Shown here piece after piece: positions 1 through 8,700 of a DNA stretch of 64,000 bases. Origin of the DNA: UBA4665 sp036388555. GTDB taxonomy: Bacteria; Patescibacteriota; Saccharimonadia; Saccharimonadales; UBA4665. The stretch lies in assembly GCA_036388555.1 (NCBI GenBank), contig DASVRP010000013.1, positions 1-64,000 on the forward strand, in the 5' to 3' direction. The stretch's first letter is position 1; each line of letters opens with the position of its first letter. The position numbers and the translations under genes are program-made. Below the pieces are notes generated by a model. The model was not told the origin of the DNA. It made no database searches and worked only from the letters and a program-made list of their open reading frames with translations.

Positions 1-1252
1 TGCCGGCAGTACGGGAGTAATGGTCGTCACCGTTGTAGGCACCGGCATTAGCACTGGTGGCCCACGTTCCAGAGTACTGGAACGTGGAGTCATTGACGGA
101 GCCGGAGGTGGACGGAGGGGATGGTGGAGGAGTTGGGGTGGGAGTCGGGCTGGGTGGAGTAGGAGTGGGCGATGGCCCCGGCCCGGTAAATGTACCACCG
201 TGGTAGGCGTGTCGGAAGGATGAGGCTTTCTGCCACATCGCGTCACCGAGGTCCATATTGTGCGTATTGACATTTCCGGATGCGATTGTCAAAGCCCAGT
301 AAATCATACCGGCCGATTCAGGGGCTCCGATATAGGCCTTCCACTCCGCATCGAGTTTCGAGGCATTACCGCTGTCACTGCCGGTGTCACCGCCGTTGCA
401 GCAGAAGCCGTCTTCGCCGGCATACCATACCTTGTTGAGATTGCGGGCAGCCGTAGCTGCCGGCCCGCCCCAGCTCGAAATTCCGGTATTGGCGTCGTAC
501 TCATGGATTGAAATCAGATCCATCTTACCGCCGTGGGCTGCTTCATAAGCCGACTGGCTGCCAAAGCAGTACTGCGGCATAGACCCCGAGGCCACCAGCG
601 TGTTTGGATCCATGGACTTGAAGGCGTCAGCCATCCGCTGCAACCAGTTAACAGAGTCAGCTCCACAGACTTCGTTGCTAGCTTCCCAGAAAGCGATAGC
701 ATTGGTCGGGCGCTGCGTCGACGGCGCCGTCTTGGAATAGCGCGAGACGATAGTCCTCATATGGTCGATGTTAACCTGGGGATTTCCCTTGTTAATAACT
801 TGTGTGCCGCATTGATTGGGATTACCGTCAAACATAGCCGGCGCCAGATACTGCTGATATTTTTCAGCGTAGGTTACGATGCGGTCCATCATCGGAATGT
901 CGGCTGCACCGTGATACGGCCAGATACGGGTAACGGAATGCGGGTTCAATTCACGGAAATATCGGTCGAGCTGTGCGTCACTTGGAACCTCGGAACCGCC
1001 CCAGCAGCCGAACCATTTATCAGCATTGACGCCGGCGAATTTCCACTGCTGGCCGTTCAGGTAGAGTTTTGTTCCCTGCCGGGTAATCGGCCCCTGCGCT
1101 GAAGTCGCGGCGCTGCTCGGCCTGAGCGACTGGTAGCCGACGATAGCCATCGACGCGACCACTACAAGCCCGACGACAATAACACTGAACCTTTGAATCT
1201 GCTTCTTGGATACGGATAACCGATGATTTGACGCTTCTTTTTTCCGGCTCAT
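1..1252 (-). CDS. Exported GH5-type glycoside hydrolase, 3' end beyond window
   Basis: The frame is open from an ATG at 1252 to the window edge (417 codons, no stop), so the C-terminus is missing. Residues 24-42 form a hydrophobic signal segment, followed by the sequence PSSAATS, a likely cleavage region. The catalytic part is GH5-like: WEASNEVCG supplies the probable acid/base Glu192, and VWYAGEDGF supplies the probable nucleophile Glu278. A Pro/Thr/Ser linker follows, then the start of a beta-sandwich module (NDSTFQYSGTWATS) of a kind found appended to polysaccharidases. GH5 enzymes hydrolyse beta-mannans or beta-glucans; the mannan-type setting fits the nearby GH26, but the substrate is inferred. 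AAGGA lies about 12 nt before the ATG. It may be transcribed from the promoter at 1805-1833. Confidence 0.85.
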   Translation of the reverse strand, partial: MSRKKEASNHRLSVSKKQIQRFSVIVVGLVVVASMAIVGYQSLRPSSAATSAQGPITRQGTKLYLNGQQWKFAGVNADKWFGCWGGSEVPSDAQLDRYFRELNPHSVTRIWPYHGAADIPMMDRIVTYAEKYQQYLAPAMFDGNPNQCGTQVINKGNPQVNIDHMRTIVSRYSKTAPSTQRPTNAIAFWEASNEVCGADSVNWLQRMADAFKSMDPNTLVASGSMPQYCFGSQSAYEAAHGGKMDLISIHEYDANTGISSWGGPAATAARNLNKVWYAGEDGFCCNGGDTGSDSGNASKLDAEWKAYIGAPESAGMIYWALTIASGNVNTHNMDLGDAMWQKASSFRHAYHGGTFTGPGPSPTPTPPSPTPTPTPPPSPPSTSGSVNDSTFQYSGTWATSANAGAYNGDDHYSRTAG

Positions 1253-1316
1253 TCTGAGATTTTCCTTCTGGTGTCTGTTAATATGATTGACTTTCGATAC
1301 GCACCTAAGCTTACAC

Positions 1317-1772
1317 TTACCACGTCCACTTACTGAGCAGTATAGCCATATCAGCCGCACCGACCGTACCGTCACCGTTGACGTCACCGGGCGTACCGGG
1401 AGCCGGAGGGGGTGGAGTCGGATTGGTGCTAGAGGCACCGTAGCTGGTATTCCATCTGTCACGGGCGACAATCCGGAAGTAGCGTCCAGTTGGAGTACCA
1501 GAGAAGGATGTGGTATTCGTAAGCTGCGGGGTTGAATTGTTAGTTGTGCCACTGGCTATCGTTGTCCAGCTAGCATTGTCGGAAGAGACTTGGAGGTCAT
1601 AGGTACGGATGGTATTGCCAGCCCAGAGGACGGAGACTTTGTTGAGGGCATATGATCCGCCAAGGTCAGTTGAGATGGTGGCGTTGTCCTTGGGATCGGA
1701 GATCCAACGGGTTGATTCGTTAGCGTCATCGATGTTACTGACGGGGTTGCTGATTCTTAGTTTGTGTTTCAT
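1317..1772 (-). pseudogene. Truncated discoidin/half-dockerin remnant
   Basis: A 151-codon frame encoding most of a discoidin (F5/8 type C, CBM32-like) domain nearly identical to those in the three downstream-coordinate enzymes. It has no signal peptide and no catalytic domain, and the first strand of the discoidin domain is replaced by MKHKLRI. The dockerin is cut to one repeat: PGDVNGD from repeat 1 is joined directly to GTVGAADMAILLSKWTW from repeat 2. The usual end of the discoidin domain (IWEIGVYGT) is also missing. No Shine-Dalgarno precedes the ATG, yet a good promoter lies 33 nt upstream. It is most likely a recombination remnant of an enzyme gene; a small cytosolic protein cannot be excluded. 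Confidence 0.75.
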
Positions 1773-1804
1773 GTAACTTACAGTTGGATCTTATATTTAT
1801 CTGC

Positions 1805-1833
1805 AGTATATGCTGTTTTAGCATAAGCGTCAA
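1805..1833 (-). promoter_or_regulatory. Sigma70-type promoter with dyad in the spacer
   Basis: On the minus strand TTGACG (1828-1833) and TATACT (1805-1810) are separated by 17 bp. The spacer carries a dyad TATGC-N7-GCATA (1809-1825). The GH26 promoter at 7068-7096 has the same two hexamers, the same spacing and a TATGC-N7-GCTTA dyad in the same place. It could drive the remnant and the GH5 gene. Confidence 0.65.
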
Positions 1834-1876
1834 TTGAGACACTTGTCTGGACTTTGATCCCTTATATTACCCTCTA

Positions 1877-3370
1877 CTACCACGTCCACCTACTCAGCAG
1901 TATGGCCATATCAGCCGCCCCGACCGTACCGTCACTGTTGAAGTCAGCCGCCGGATAGTTCTGACCATCACGGGAAATTAACGCAGAAAGGTCGAGGGCG
2001 TTGACGCGGCTGTCGCCGTTGACATCACCTGGAAGGCCGACCGGTGGCGGAGGCGGCGGGGTCGTCGCCGTAGTCCCATAGACTCCAATTTCCCAGATGG
2101 AGTTACCGTAGCCAGTGTTCCAGCGGTCCTTGGCCAAGATACGGAAGTAACGGCCGGTCGGGGTGCTGGTGAAGCTGGTGGTATCTATAAGTTGTTTCTG
2201 GGTATTGTTAGTTGTGCCAGAGGCGACGGTCGTCCAGGTGGAGTTATTGGTGGATACTTGGAGGTCATAGTTGCGTATCGTATTCCCTGCCCATAATACA
2301 CTGATCTTATTCAGGGTATAAGCCGTGCCAAGGTCGGTCGCAAGGATAGTATTGTCCTGGGCCGCTGAAATCCAGCGGGTATCTTCATTCCTGTCATTTA
2401 CATTCGTCACGGGATTGCCAGGTTCGGTCGGATGGTCGGGAGCTGAAGACGTGAATGTTTTGCCGCTTGCCAGGTTATTCACCTGGGAGATCTGACCGGC
2501 AGGAGGTGGCGGTGGTGGCGTGACAGGTCCGGGAGATGGAGGGGTCACGTTACCGCCGCCGTCTATGATAGTCTTCATGACCGGATACCAGGCGTTGGCC
2601 ATCTTGGCATATCCGGAGTCATCCGGATGTACGCAGTCGCCCGGCCGGAAATCAGCACTACAGATCAGGCCGGCGTTTGCCAGGTCGGCCAGGTAAACCT
2701 TCTTGCCCTGTGCTTTTTTCTGCGGCACCATGGTGCGGATGCGCTCATTATACGTTCCGATATTACTGCCGGAAACGATGGTGGCTACGATGATGTGCGT
2801 ATTGGGGAGTTTGACCGAAAATTTGTCGACCAGGGCCGACAGACGGTCGGCGGCAGCGTTCGGGCCGGAAGACGAATGCAGTGAGTCGTTGGTACCGATG
2901 TGCAGCAGGACAAAATGCGGCGTATAGGACGGATAATTCTGCCAGTCCATGCGCTGCCAGATAGAATTCGTCGTGTTGTTCGGCTCCTCGATGGCCCCTC
3001 CGATCCAGGCGCCGCAGGCACCGGCATGCTTCGTCCCGCCGTTCATATTGGTCGGGCCGTTGGAATGCGGGCCGACATACAGGATTTCACCGGATGCAAA
3101 TTTCTGGCCCAGCGGTATGCGGTAGCCGCCCTGGTAGGCCGTCGTGCTGTCGGTGCCCGTGAGGTAGCAGCCGCCGCCGATCCGGAATCCATCAGTAATA
3201 GAATCGCCGACCGGCATGACCCGCCACTGCGTGGCAGCCCGGCTCTGTAGGAGTGCGACCGTACCGATGACAGCGATTGCCGCTATGACGAGCGGCAATG
3301 TGAGTTGCTGCAGCTTACGCGGCACGGGCAGCGGTGTCCGGCGCCGGGCCGCAGAAACATGCTTGTTCAT
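1877..3370 (-). CDS. Exported SGNH esterase with discoidin and dockerin
   Basis: 497 aa. Order: basic N-terminus, hydrophobic segment 24-41 with QSRAATQ as probable cleavage region, SGNH hydrolase domain about 48-270, Pro-rich linker, discoidin domain about 300-425, Pro linker, and a C-terminal two-repeat type I dockerin. SGNH blocks are visible: VMPVGDSITDG (nucleophile Ser57), HIGTNDS, and DCVHPDDSGY with the Asp/His pair. This family deacylates carbohydrates, for example acetyl xylan or acetyl mannan. Dockerin repeat 1 is GDVNGDSRVNALD and repeat 2 is ADFNSDGTVGAAD, with calcium-binding Asp/Asn at positions 1, 3, 5 and 12. GGAGG lies 8 nt before the ATG. It sits 23 bp after the previous esterase gene and probably shares its transcript. 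Confidence 0.88.
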   Translation of the reverse strand: MNKHVSAARRRTPLPVPRKLQQLTLPLVIAAIAVIGTVALLQSRAATQWRVMPVGDSITDGFRIGGGCYLTGTDSTTAYQGGYRIPLGQKFASGEILYVGPHSNGPTNMNGGTKHAGACGAWIGGAIEEPNNTTNSIWQRMDWQNYPSYTPHFVLLHIGTNDSLHSSSGPNAAADRLSALVDKFSVKLPNTHIIVATIVSGSNIGTYNERIRTMVPQKKAQGKKVYLADLANAGLICSADFRPGDCVHPDDSGYAKMANAWYPVMKTIIDGGGNVTPPSPGPVTPPPPPPAGQISQVNNLASGKTFTSSAPDHPTEPGNPVTNVNDRNEDTRWISAAQDNTILATDLGTAYTLNKISVLWAGNTIRNYDLQVSTNNSTWTTVASGTTNNTQKQLIDTTSFTSTPTGRYFRILAKDRWNTGYGNSIWEIGVYGTTATTPPPPPPVGLPGDVNGDSRVNALDLSALISRDGQNYPAADFNSDGTVGAADMAILLSRWTW

Positions 3371-3393
3371 CGTAGAGCCTCCATGTACCTACC

Positions 3394-5061
3394 CTACCAT
3401 GTCCACTTACTGAGCAGTATCGCCATGTCGGCGGCTCCGACGGTACCGTCTTTATTGAAGTCAGCCGCCGGGTAGTTCTGGCCATCGTGGGATATCAGTG
3501 CCGAAAGGTCGAGGGCGTTGACACGCGAATCGCCGTTGACGTCACCCGGCATGATCCCCGGATATGGCGCAAGCGTAACAGTCACCGTACTGGCAGCAGA
3601 CGTTGTCGTATTACCGGCGGCATCGTACGCCTTGGCCGTCAGGGCGTGCGACCCGGCAACACCGGTCGTCCAGCCGAAACTATATGGCGTCGTCGTATCA
3701 GTGCCGACCAGGGCGCCATTATCATAGAATTCAACTTTAGTAACTCCGGTATTGTCAGATGCCGTCGCTGTCAGCGTCGCGGTCGGTACGATATCGCTGG
3801 CAGTGATTGCAGCCCCGTTGGCTGGCGCCGTCAATGTGACGGCAGGTGGAGAGGTATCAGCGTTTGAAGCCGCCGTGCCGTAGACGCCGATTTCATAGAT
3901 GGAATTTCCATAACTTGCCACCCAGCGGTCCTTGGCGACAATCCGGAAGTAGCGTCCGGTCGGAGTGGCCTGGAACGAGGTGGTGCTCGTCAGCTGTGAG
4001 GCACTGTTATTGGTCACTCCGGAGGCGATGGTCGTCCAGGTACTGTTGTTGGCCGAGACCTGCAGGTCATAGTTGCGAATCGTGTTGGCGGCCCACAGGA
4101 CGGATACGCCGGTGAGGGTATAATTCATCCCGAGGTCAGCAGTCAGTGTCGTAGCATCCTGGGGTACTGATATCCAGCGGGTGGACTCGTTCTTGTCATT
4201 GACATTACTGACGGGGTTGCCCGGCTCTGACGTACTGTCGCTGGCCGAGGATGTGAATGTCTTGCCGTTCAATAGGTTATTCGTCTGTGAGACCTGGCCG
4301 GGAGGCGGCGGCTGTGGAGGTGTCACCGTACCGCCCATGATGGAGCGCATGATCGGCTCCCAGACATTGGCCATCTTGGTATACCCCTGCAGGTTCGGGT
4401 GGACACCGTCAGGAAAATCGCGGTTGTCCGAAAAGAAATTGCCGGTTGCCATGTTGGCGTAATGGATGTTGCGCCCCTGCCCTTTGTATTTTGTGACCAG
4501 GCCCGGGATAGCATTATTGAGTTCGGTACGCGTCGGCGGCGTCCAGGTGCCCGGCGGCCCCCACATCGGTATCAGGCTGGCCAACACGACATGCGTTGCC
4601 GGATTGGCAGCGAATATCTTGCCGAGTGACTGGTCGAGGTTGGTTATCATATGGGACGACGCGTAGCGCTGTAGGACATCATTGGTTCCGATATGATAGA
4701 GGACGATATCCGGACGATAGGTGTTGATCCATCCTGATATGCTCCCGTTGATCTGATCGGTACGCCAGCCGGAATGACCTTCGTGCTGTGGATCCGTGAC
4801 GCCGACGTTGTTGTTCGACAATGAGCCCACCAGGTCGATACCGGCACCGAAACGGTTTTTGAGCACCTGGCGGTAGCCGCCGTCGGGGCTAGGCACGGTG
4901 TTGTGCATGCCTTCCGTGATTGAATCCCCGAGCGGCATTACCTTGAACACTGCCGCCTGACTGGTTCGACGGTCTGTCGTACCGATATAACTCACTATTC
5001 CGACAAGTGCCGCAGCTATCAGCACTACAAAAATTCGTTTTGTTTTTTTTATTTTTTCCAT
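3394..5061 (-). CDS. Exported CE3-like acetyl esterase with discoidin, Ig-like and dockerin
   Basis: 555 aa. Signal segment 10-26 followed by RRTSQAAVF. The SGNH domain (about 38-245) resembles CE3 acetylxylan esterases of clostridial cellulosomes: VMPLGDSITEG (Ser47), HEGHSGW, HIGTNDV and DGVHPNLQGY. Then come a Pro linker, a discoidin domain about 265-395, a bacterial Ig-like domain about 400-495 beginning SPPAVTLTAP, and a dockerin ending KWTW. The likely reaction is removal of acetyl groups from plant or microbial polysaccharide. The gene begins 18 bp after the GH26 stop codon, suggesting a shared transcript. The ATG has no clear Shine-Dalgarno, so translation may depend on coupling. The CE3 assignment is by motif recognition only. 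Confidence 0.88.
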   Translation of the reverse strand: MEKIKKTKRIFVVLIAAALVGIVSYIGTTDRRTSQAAVFKVMPLGDSITEGMHNTVPSPDGGYRQVLKNRFGAGIDLVGSLSNNNVGVTDPQHEGHSGWRTDQINGSISGWINTYRPDIVLYHIGTNDVLQRYASSHMITNLDQSLGKIFAANPATHVVLASLIPMWGPPGTWTPPTRTELNNAIPGLVTKYKGQGRNIHYANMATGNFFSDNRDFPDGVHPNLQGYTKMANVWEPIMRSIMGGTVTPPQPPPPGQVSQTNNLLNGKTFTSSASDSTSEPGNPVSNVNDKNESTRWISVPQDATTLTADLGMNYTLTGVSVLWAANTIRNYDLQVSANNSTWTTIASGVTNNSASQLTSTTSFQATPTGRYFRIVAKDRWVASYGNSIYEIGVYGTAASNADTSPPAVTLTAPANGAAITASDIVPTATLTATASDNTGVTKVEFYDNGALVGTDTTTPYSFGWTTGVAGSHALTAKAYDAAGNTTTSAASTVTVTLAPYPGIMPGDVNGDSRVNALDLSALISHDGQNYPAADFNKDGTVGAADMAILLSKWTW

Positions 5062-5079
5062 CGTGGTGTTAAGAATGCA

Positions 5080-7035
5080 TTACCACGTCCATCTACTGAG
5101 CAGTATCGCCATATCGGCCGCACCGACCGAACCGTCTCCGTTGAAGTCAGCTGGCGCGTAGTTCTCGCCGTCATGTGATATCAGGGCCGAAAGATCAAGC
5201 GCGTTGACGCGGCCATCGCCGTTGACATCACCACCGGACGGTGTGCTCTGCTGCGTGACGTTGAGCATCACGATCTGTGATGAGCCCGTGTTACCGACCG
5301 CATCGAAGGCTTTGGCGACAAGTCCCCTGTTCGGTGCCGTTCCGATTGCCGCCGTCCAGTTCAAGCCGTAGGGGCTCGACGTGTCAGTTCCGAGCAAAAT
5401 ATTGTCAGCATAGAAGTCTACCCTGCTAACCCCGACATTATCAGTCGCATTGGCACTTATGGTAACGGGCGACCCGACCTGTACGGTCGTTCCAGAGACC
5501 GGTGAGGTCAATGACACGTTTGGTGGAGTTATATCACCGCTGCTTGCAGCTGGCGTCCCGTACACACCTACCTCCCATATCGAGTTACCCCAGCTTGCGT
5601 TCCAACGGTCCTTAGCCAGGATGCGGAAGTAGCGGCCCGTGGCATTGCCGGAGAAGCTGGTGGTATCTATCAGCTGTTTCTGGGTGTTGTTGGTCATGCC
5701 ACTGGCGATGGTCGTCCAGGAGTTGTTGTCGCTGGAGACCTGGAGGTCGTAGTTACGGACAGTGTCGGCGGCCCACATGACGGAGACTTTGTTCAGGGTG
5801 TAGCCGGCACCAAGGTCAGTGGAGACGGTGGCGTTGTCCTGCGGCGCCGACACCCAACGGGTTGACTCATTCTTGTCGTTGACATTGCTGACAGGGTTAC
5901 CCGCTTCGGTCGGATGGTCAGGAGCAGATGACGTGAAGGTCTTGCCCGAGACGAGGTTGCCGGTCTGGCTGATCTGGCCGGGAGTGGCTGGGGGTGGTGG
6001 CGTCGGAGGAGTCGGGGTGATTGATCCGCCAGAACCGCCCCAGGTCAGGCTGCGGTATTTTGCGGCCGCATTAGGTGCACGTGTCGTCGGGTAGATCTGG
6101 ATGGTATCCCATGTATTGAAATATGTCTCATACAAAACCTGTCCTGCGCCAGTGCCGGCATTCGCCTGGAAGAACTGATGCATCTTCTCTATATAGAACG
6201 GGTTGTCGAACGAGTTACCCATATGGATACCCCACTCAGAGAACGACAGAGGCTTGCCCTTGCTGGCAGCAAAAGCTTTCCAGGCGCCGATGCCGTGCGG
6301 ACTGCCATTCTTCATCGCCATATAGTGGCTGTCCCAGGCGGCCTGGTTTGGATAATTCGGATACATATCGTAGAAGTCGACACCGATGACATCAACGTAG
6401 GCGTCGCCCGGATAAATCTGTTCGGCGGTCGCGCTGTTTACGGGATCCTTGTTAAAGTTCAACACCATTTTGGCGCTCTTGCCCTGGCTGACGAGCTCTT
6501 CCTGGACAATCCTGTGATAACGGGCCCATGCAGCACGGAAATTGGCGGCATTGCCGGAGTTAACCGACCACGGGTACCATGTGCCGTTCATCTCATGCGC
6601 AAAGCGGATATACAATGTCTTCTTGTTGCCCCATTTAGCTTTCATCAAGCGGACCTGGGCGCGCCAGCGGGCGTCGTAGGCACCGGATGCGGCCGATCCC
6701 CAGCTTTCACCGGCAAAGATCGCACCGATGGCGACGTCGAGGTCGCCCGACCAGCCACCGTATTCACCGTCCATGTTCCAGAGCGCAGCCGCGGCTTCCT
6801 TGCTATCCATCCAGGTGGCGGCGATCGGCACCGCTTCGCCGCGCCATGTCGCGAATGCCCCGTTCGGGACGCCGCTGCAGCAGGCGCCCGAGGACCATCC
6901 CGAGACTGCAGCCGAACTCTGCTGCTTCGATTCTATGCCATACATGGCAACCGAGGCGACGACAACGAAGGCGACAGCGAGTACCGCAGTCCGCTGGACG
7001 AAGTCGGTCTTTTTTATTTTTTGTATGAATTTCAC
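5080..7035 (-). CDS. Exported GH26 beta-mannanase with discoidin, Ig-like and dockerin
   Basis: 651 aa, GTG start with AGGAG at 7044-7048. Signal segment 17-33, then KQQSSAAVSG. The catalytic domain (about 45-335) is typical of GH26: RFAHEMNGTWYPWS gives acid/base Glu148, and PLSFSEWGI gives nucleophile Glu267. The enzyme is expected to cut beta-1,4-mannan endo-wise outside the cell. After a Pro/Thr linker come a discoidin domain (about 355-485), an Ig-like domain (about 490-590, start PPNVSLTSP) and a dockerin with both repeats. This is the first gene of the enzyme operon, which continues into the two esterases. It has its own promoter at 7068-7096. Confidence 0.92.
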   Translation of the reverse strand: MKFIQKIKKTDFVQRTAVLAVAFVVVASVAMYGIESKQQSSAAVSGWSSGACCSGVPNGAFATWRGEAVPIAATWMDSKEAAAALWNMDGEYGGWSGDLDVAIGAIFAGESWGSAASGAYDARWRAQVRLMKAKWGNKKTLYIRFAHEMNGTWYPWSVNSGNAANFRAAWARYHRIVQEELVSQGKSAKMVLNFNKDPVNSATAEQIYPGDAYVDVIGVDFYDMYPNYPNQAAWDSHYMAMKNGSPHGIGAWKAFAASKGKPLSFSEWGIHMGNSFDNPFYIEKMHQFFQANAGTGAGQVLYETYFNTWDTIQIYPTTRAPNAAAKYRSLTWGGSGGSITPTPPTPPPPATPGQISQTGNLVSGKTFTSSAPDHPTEAGNPVSNVNDKNESTRWVSAPQDNATVSTDLGAGYTLNKVSVMWAADTVRNYDLQVSSDNNSWTTIASGMTNNTQKQLIDTTSFSGNATGRYFRILAKDRWNASWGNSIWEVGVYGTPAASSGDITPPNVSLTSPVSGTTVQVGSPVTISANATDNVGVSRVDFYADNILLGTDTSSPYGLNWTAAIGTAPNRGLVAKAFDAVGNTGSSQIVMLNVTQQSTPSGGDVNGDGRVNALDLSALISHDGENYAPADFNGDGSVGAADMAILLSRWTW

Positions 7036-7067
7036 GGGTTATGCTCCTGCTATATACTTTAACCCGA

Positions 7068-7096
7068 AGTATAAGCGGTATCCGCATATCCGTCAA
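7068..7096 (-). promoter_or_regulatory. Promoter of the GH26-esterase operon
   Basis: Minus strand TTGACG (7091-7096), 17-bp spacer, TATACT (7068-7073). The spacer contains TATGC-N7-GCTTA (7072-7088), an imperfect dyad matched by the promoter at 1805-1833. The expected transcript start, about 7061, leaves a short leader with AGGAG before the GTG. Confidence 0.7.
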
Positions 7097-7103
7097 ATAT
7101 TGT

Positions 7104-7868
7104 CTAGACGTTTGTTGCCGGGCGGCCGCTGACCGGTGACTTCGTGAACCCGTACGGGCGTTTGCGCCAACGCTGCGTGAATGGAACCGTCATATAATCC
7201 TTGATGACCCGCCCGTTATGGACGATGCTGCGCAGCCCGGCGGCTCCCATCATGGCAGCCAGCTTGCGCTGTTCATCATTACCGTGTGTGTCGTGCTGCT
7301 CGTGCTGGTCGTGATGCTCGGAAGCTTCCTGGGGTTCAGACGTATGTGCGACGAAACGCGGCGTATCATGTACCGCTTCAACATCGACTGCGTCACCGTA
7401 GCGCTGCTGCATCATGGCGATGCCGGGAGGCGTATTGCGGCTGCTCTGCTGCTGTTGGAACTGCTGCATCATGAAATGGTGGCGGATCTCCATGACCTTG
7501 TGCTGCGTGTGTGAGAAGAGTTTGCGCAGGCGGGCGGTATTGAAGGCCGTGAAGCGCAGTTCCCTGTTGGGGGTGTAGATACGGATCGTCGAGTCAAGCA
7601 GCCGGTTGGCATAGTCGAGTTCGGTGATCATGTCGAAGCGGATATCCTTGAGCGTCAGATATTTCGGCTTCTTGTCGATGAGAAGGACACGGAAATCGGT
7701 CGCGACAAGCATGGCGAAGCCGGCTTCATACTGGCCGTTGACGGCTTGCATGATAGTCTCACCAGGAAGCAGTATCTCGCACAACTCGCGGACCTCGGAC
7801 CTGCCCCAGACGCGGAAATGGCAGCCCGCCTGCTTAAGTTGAGCGTCGACAACGGCTAATGTAACCAT
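7104..7868 (-). CDS. Bacterial PH-domain-like protein with His-rich tail
   Basis: 254 aa using the ATG at 7868, which has AAGGAGG 6 nt upstream; an in-frame ATG 13 codons earlier lacks such a site. The N-terminal half resembles bacterial PH (YokE/bPH) domains: ILLPGETIMQAVNG, then FAMLVATDFRVLLIDKK and the strand-rich DMITELDYANRLLDSTIRI. Residues about 165-205 form a low-complexity His/Glu/Gln segment (EHHDQHEQHDTHGND) that could bind metal. No signal peptide or membrane segment is seen, so the protein is probably cytoplasmic. Function unknown. It is transcribed divergently from the Crp/Fnr gene, and a 14-bp palindrome lies in the shared region. Confidence 0.75.
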   Translation of the reverse strand: MVTLAVVDAQLKQAGCHFRVWGRSEVRELCEILLPGETIMQAVNGQYEAGFAMLVATDFRVLLIDKKPKYLTLKDIRFDMITELDYANRLLDSTIRIYTPNRELRFTAFNTARLRKLFSHTQHKVMEIRHHFMMQQFQQQQSSRNTPPGIAMMQQRYGDAVDVEAVHDTPRFVAHTSEPQEASEHHDQHEQHDTHGNDEQRKLAAMMGAAGLRSIVHNGRVIKDYMTVPFTQRWRKRPYGFTKSPVSGRPATNV

Positions 7869-7907
7869 GTATGTCCTCCTTTTCCATCTCCTTGGTAGTA
7901 CCCTCAT

Positions 7908-7929
7908 CTTATATCTCCTACCGGTAGGA
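7908..7929 (-). promoter_or_regulatory. Possible operator palindrome next to a -10 element
   Basis: TCCTACCGGTAGGA (7916-7929) is a perfect 14-bp palindrome just upstream of a minus-strand TATAAG (7908-7913). No good -35 hexamer is present at the usual distance, so the palindrome may be an activator or repressor site. The divergent neighbour is a Crp/Fnr regulator, but the sequence is not a classic Fnr or CRP box. Confidence 0.4.
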
Positions 7930-8031
7930 TGCGGTTAAGTGCATCACGTGGGAATACAGGGAAATATCACAAAGAGTATGATTGAAAACGCACGTGAAAT
8001 TTGATATTGAATATGAGATAATACAGGTGTA

Positions 8032-8685
8032 ATGTTAGCCACAGTCCAACAAACCGAAGAACTCCTCGAAGTTTTTCGCCACCACGGATCGAGATACACC
8101 TACAAGAAGGGTGAGTTCATCATCCGCCCGGGAGAATTGCCTTCGGGCGTTTTTTATATAGAGTCGGGACTCGTCAAAGCCTACGACATCACCAAATACG
8201 GCGAAGAGAACCTGCTGATCATCCGCCGCGAGGGCGAGATGTTTCCCCTCATCTGGGCCATCACCGGCCAGGAACGCCAGGTCATCTACGAAGCCATCGG
8301 CCCGACAGCCGTCTGGGAAATACCCCGCAGCACATTCCTGGACCACATCAAATCCCACGCCGAAGCCTTAGCTCCCCTGCTCGACATGACTCTCGAGATG
8401 TACCGCATCCACTCCGAGCGCATCCTCAACCTCGAGTACCGTTCAGTCCGTGAGCGGCTGATCTCATTCCTGATCACTATGTCCAACCGCTTCGGCAAAA
8501 AGACTCCAGAGGGCTTACTTATCAACGTGCCGTTGCGCCACCAGGATATCGCCAGCTCCATCAACGCCAGCCGTGAGACCACGACCCGCGAGCTAACGGC
8601 CCTGGAGCGCAAGGAACTGCTGACCAACCGCCAGTCACTCATCACGCTCGTCGACCTCAACAAATTGCACAGTTACCTGCAGTAA
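8032..8685 (+). CDS. Crp/Fnr-family transcriptional regulator
   Basis: 217 aa, normal length for the family. Residues about 15-115 form the cyclic-nucleotide-binding-type beta-roll (KKGEFIIRPGELPSGVFYIE, then GEENLLIIRREGEMFPL). A long dimerisation helix follows (about 125-145), then a winged helix-turn-helix about 150-210 with RHQDIASSINASRETTTREL as the DNA-reading part. There are no clustered N-terminal cysteines, so it is not an iron-sulfur Fnr; the effector is unknown. A GATAAT at 8017-8022 lies only 9 nt before the ATG, so the mRNA may be nearly leaderless. It is convergent with the phosphoribosyltransferase-like gene, with a structured element between them. Confidence 0.88.
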   Translation: MLATVQQTEELLEVFRHHGSRYTYKKGEFIIRPGELPSGVFYIESGLVKAYDITKYGEENLLIIRREGEMFPLIWAITGQERQVIYEAIGPTAVWEIPRSTFLDHIKSHAEALAPLLDMTLEMYRIHSERILNLEYRSVRERLISFLITMSNRFGKKTPEGLLINVPLRHQDIASSINASRETTTRELTALERKELLTNRQSLITLVDLNKLHSYLQ

Positions 8686-8700
8686 ATCGCGCCTAATTGC

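Noticed and set aside
533..1102. Plus-strand open frame at the left edge
   Set aside because: It is antisense to the GH5-type gene, which has catalytic motifs and runs off the window.
7033..7066. CGGGTTA/TAACCCG inverted repeat around the GH26 ribosome binding site, as a translational switch
   Set aside because: The predicted transcript start (about 7061) leaves most of the upstream arm outside the RNA, so the hairpin would not form in the message.
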